A stretch of DNA of 12,776 nt from Streptomyces sp. NRRL WC-3605 (GTDB lineage Bacteria; Actinomycetota; Actinomycetes; Streptomycetales; Streptomycetaceae): assembly GCF_001509795.1 (NCBI RefSeq), contig NZ_LLZN01000103.1:1-12776 (forward strand). The letters are read 5' to 3'. The position numbers were made by a program, and so were the translations under genes. Below, piece by piece: positions 11,818-12,776 of this stretch; the stretch's first letter is position 1, and every line of letters starts with the position of its first letter. The notes under the pieces were generated by a model, which had not been told where the DNA came from, made no database searches, and saw only the letters and a list, made by a program, of their open reading frames with translations.

Positions 11818-12776
11818 GTGACCCCCGTCGAGCTCTCCCGTACCGTGCTGGGCGCGGTGCGTCGTGCTGTCGATGACGGGGTTCTGGCCGTTGCCGTGCC
11901 GGAGCGGGTCAAGGTCACCGCTCCCGGGCCCGGTGGCTGTGGCGACTACGCCACCAACATCGCCCTCCAGCTCGCCCGGCCGGCCGGGGAGCCGCCGCTC
12001 CACGTGGCCGAGATCCTGCGCACCCGGCTCGTCGGCCGTGACGGTGTGCGGGACGTCGTCGTCACCGGGCCGGGGTTCCTCAACATCACTCTCGCGGACG
12101 CGGCCGGCGTCGACCTCGTCGCCGAGATTCTGCGGCGTGGGCCTCGGTACGGGTTCGTCGACCAGCCCGGTGGTGAGGCCGTGGAGCTGCGCGCCCCGTG
12201 CGAGGTCCGTGCCGTCGTCGTCATGGATGTCGTCGCCCGGTTGTTGCGGTCCCAGGGGGTGGGCGTACGCACCAGCATCGGCGTCAGTACCAGCACCGGG
12301 TGTGAGGGTGGCCTGCCCGTTGGCGAGTGGGTGTCCGTCCTCGGGGTCCAGGGCGGCCTGGGTGAGGGCGCTGCGTCTGGTGAGGCGTCCTCCTCCCCGC
12401 CCGGGACCGTGACCATCCAGCCCGTCCCTGCCCCCGCCTCCCCTCTCCACCTCGGTCGCGACGCCGCCCGATGGGCGCTGCTTCACCCCGCCGCCCACGA
12501 CCGGCCCCGTATCTCCGACGAGCACCTCGTCCAGCGTGAGGGCAACCCCCTCTTCCGCGTCCGTTACGCGCACGCCCGCATCCGGGCCGTCAGCCGTAAC
12601 GCCGCCGACCTGGGATTCCGCGCCGAGCCCGGTGCGGTCGAGCCCGATGGCGGCCCCGCTCGTCCTGGGGGCACCCTCACCCCACCCACCACCCTCACCC
12701 CGCCGCCAACCCTCACCGCCAGCCTCCCCCTCGGGCACGCCTTCCAGCCCACCCTCACCGCCCCCCCGCCCCGCCC
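11818..12776 (+). CDS. nrtL: ArgS-related anticodon-binding protein (NrtL-like), C-terminus beyond the edge
   Basis: 319 codons are visible, open to the right edge. The N-terminus (TPVELSRTVLGAVRRAV to VVVTGPGFLNITL) matches the N-terminal additional domain of arginyl-tRNA synthetase. The middle keeps ArgS landmarks in degenerate form: VELRAPCEVRAVVVMDVVAR sits where ArgS has its HIGH loop, but the HIGH residues are gone. GRDAARWALLHPA and NPLFRVRYAHARIRAV match the region leading into the DALR anticodon-binding domain. It is therefore an inactive synthetase relative, and its function is unknown. A Thr/Pro repeat tract (residues about 286-314) interrupts the end of the visible part. From memory, streptomycetes have this gene next to lysA-hom-thrC-thrB. 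The symbol is a database family name recalled, not verified. Confidence 0.85.
   Translation, partial: MTPVELSRTVLGAVRRAVDDGVLAVAVPERVKVTAPGPGGCGDYATNIALQLARPAGEPPLHVAEILRTRLVGRDGVRDVVVTGPGFLNITLADAAGVDLVAEILRRGPRYGFVDQPGGEAVELRAPCEVRAVVVMDVVARLLRSQGVGVRTSIGVSTSTGCEGGLPVGEWVSVLGVQGGLGEGAASGEASSSPPGTVTIQPVPAPASPLHLGRDAARWALLHPAAHDRPRISDEHLVQREGNPLFRVRYAHARIRAVSRNAADLGFRAEPGAVEPDGGPARPGGTLTPPTTLTPPPTLTASLPLGHAFQPTLTAPPPR
12673..12759 (+). repeat. 18-bp periodic repeat in the ArgS-related gene
   Basis: ACCCTCACC starts at 12673, 12691 and 12709 (exact 18-base period) and again at 12751. It encodes TLTPPx-type hexapeptides, giving a flexible Thr/Pro linker ahead of the DALR region. The in-frame period would allow length variation without frameshift. 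Confidence 0.75.

Noticed and set aside
1..12776. CRISPR arrays, insertion sequences, rRNA, riboswitches
   Set aside because: No regularly spaced repeats, transposase genes, terminal inverted repeats, rRNA segments or recognisable riboswitch cores were seen on either strand.

Overview
The window is high-GC actinobacterial DNA and almost certainly Streptomyces: G/C-rich third codon positions, many GTG starts, GGAGG-type ribosome sites, leaderless genes and only four in-frame TTA codons that I could find. It holds the conjugation, replication and integration core of an actinomycete integrative and conjugative element (AICE, pSAM2-like). To the right lies an ordinary chromosomal locus: a tRNA-Arg(CCG) gene, a single-domain response regulator and an ArgS-related anticodon-binding protein. 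From memory, that pair lies upstream of lysA-hom-thrC-thrB in streptomycetes.

Layout. Positions 1-413 (minus) hold the 5' part of a DUF1152 gene that runs off the left edge. It is divergent from a GntR/UTRA repressor gene (498-1238). A 57-residue DnaJ-like zinc-ribbon protein (1337-1510) and an RsbW-like ATPase (1517-1954) follow. Both control regions around the first GntR gene carry the same AGTGGC/GCCACT operator words. A second GntR/UTRA gene (2044-2772, KorSA-like) has its own operator words (TTGAC/GTCAA), again found before itself and before the transfer operon.

From 2897 to 9206 all genes run on the plus strand with tight spacing or overlap: an SCO3933-family regulator, an FtsK/TraB-type DNA translocase, a DUF2637 membrane protein, a 63-residue unknown, a zinc-finger-like mobile element transfer protein, a small membrane protein, SpdD, an HUH rolling-circle Rep, Xis and a tyrosine integrase. 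The operon ends at a strong hairpin at 9226-9254. Rep has no ATG, GTG or TTG start at its ribosome-binding site; an ATC codon sits where the start should be.

Between int and the tRNA lie two further genes, a NERD-domain protein (9394-10248) and an unknown protein (10395-10817). They are either element cargo or flanking chromosome. The 3' end of the tRNA faces int, the usual orientation for a tRNA attachment site, but I found no second copy of it in the window, so neither element boundary is settled.

How the parts work together (inference): GntR2 keeps the transfer operon off. After derepression Xis and Int excise the element, Rep replicates it by rolling circle, and the FtsK-like protein moves double-stranded DNA to the recipient. 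The Spd-like membrane proteins then spread it through the recipient mycelium. TTA codons in tra, in the zinc-ribbon gene and in the NERD gene suggest that bldA, and so developmental stage, also gates these functions. No stretch longer than 300 bases lacks a gene.
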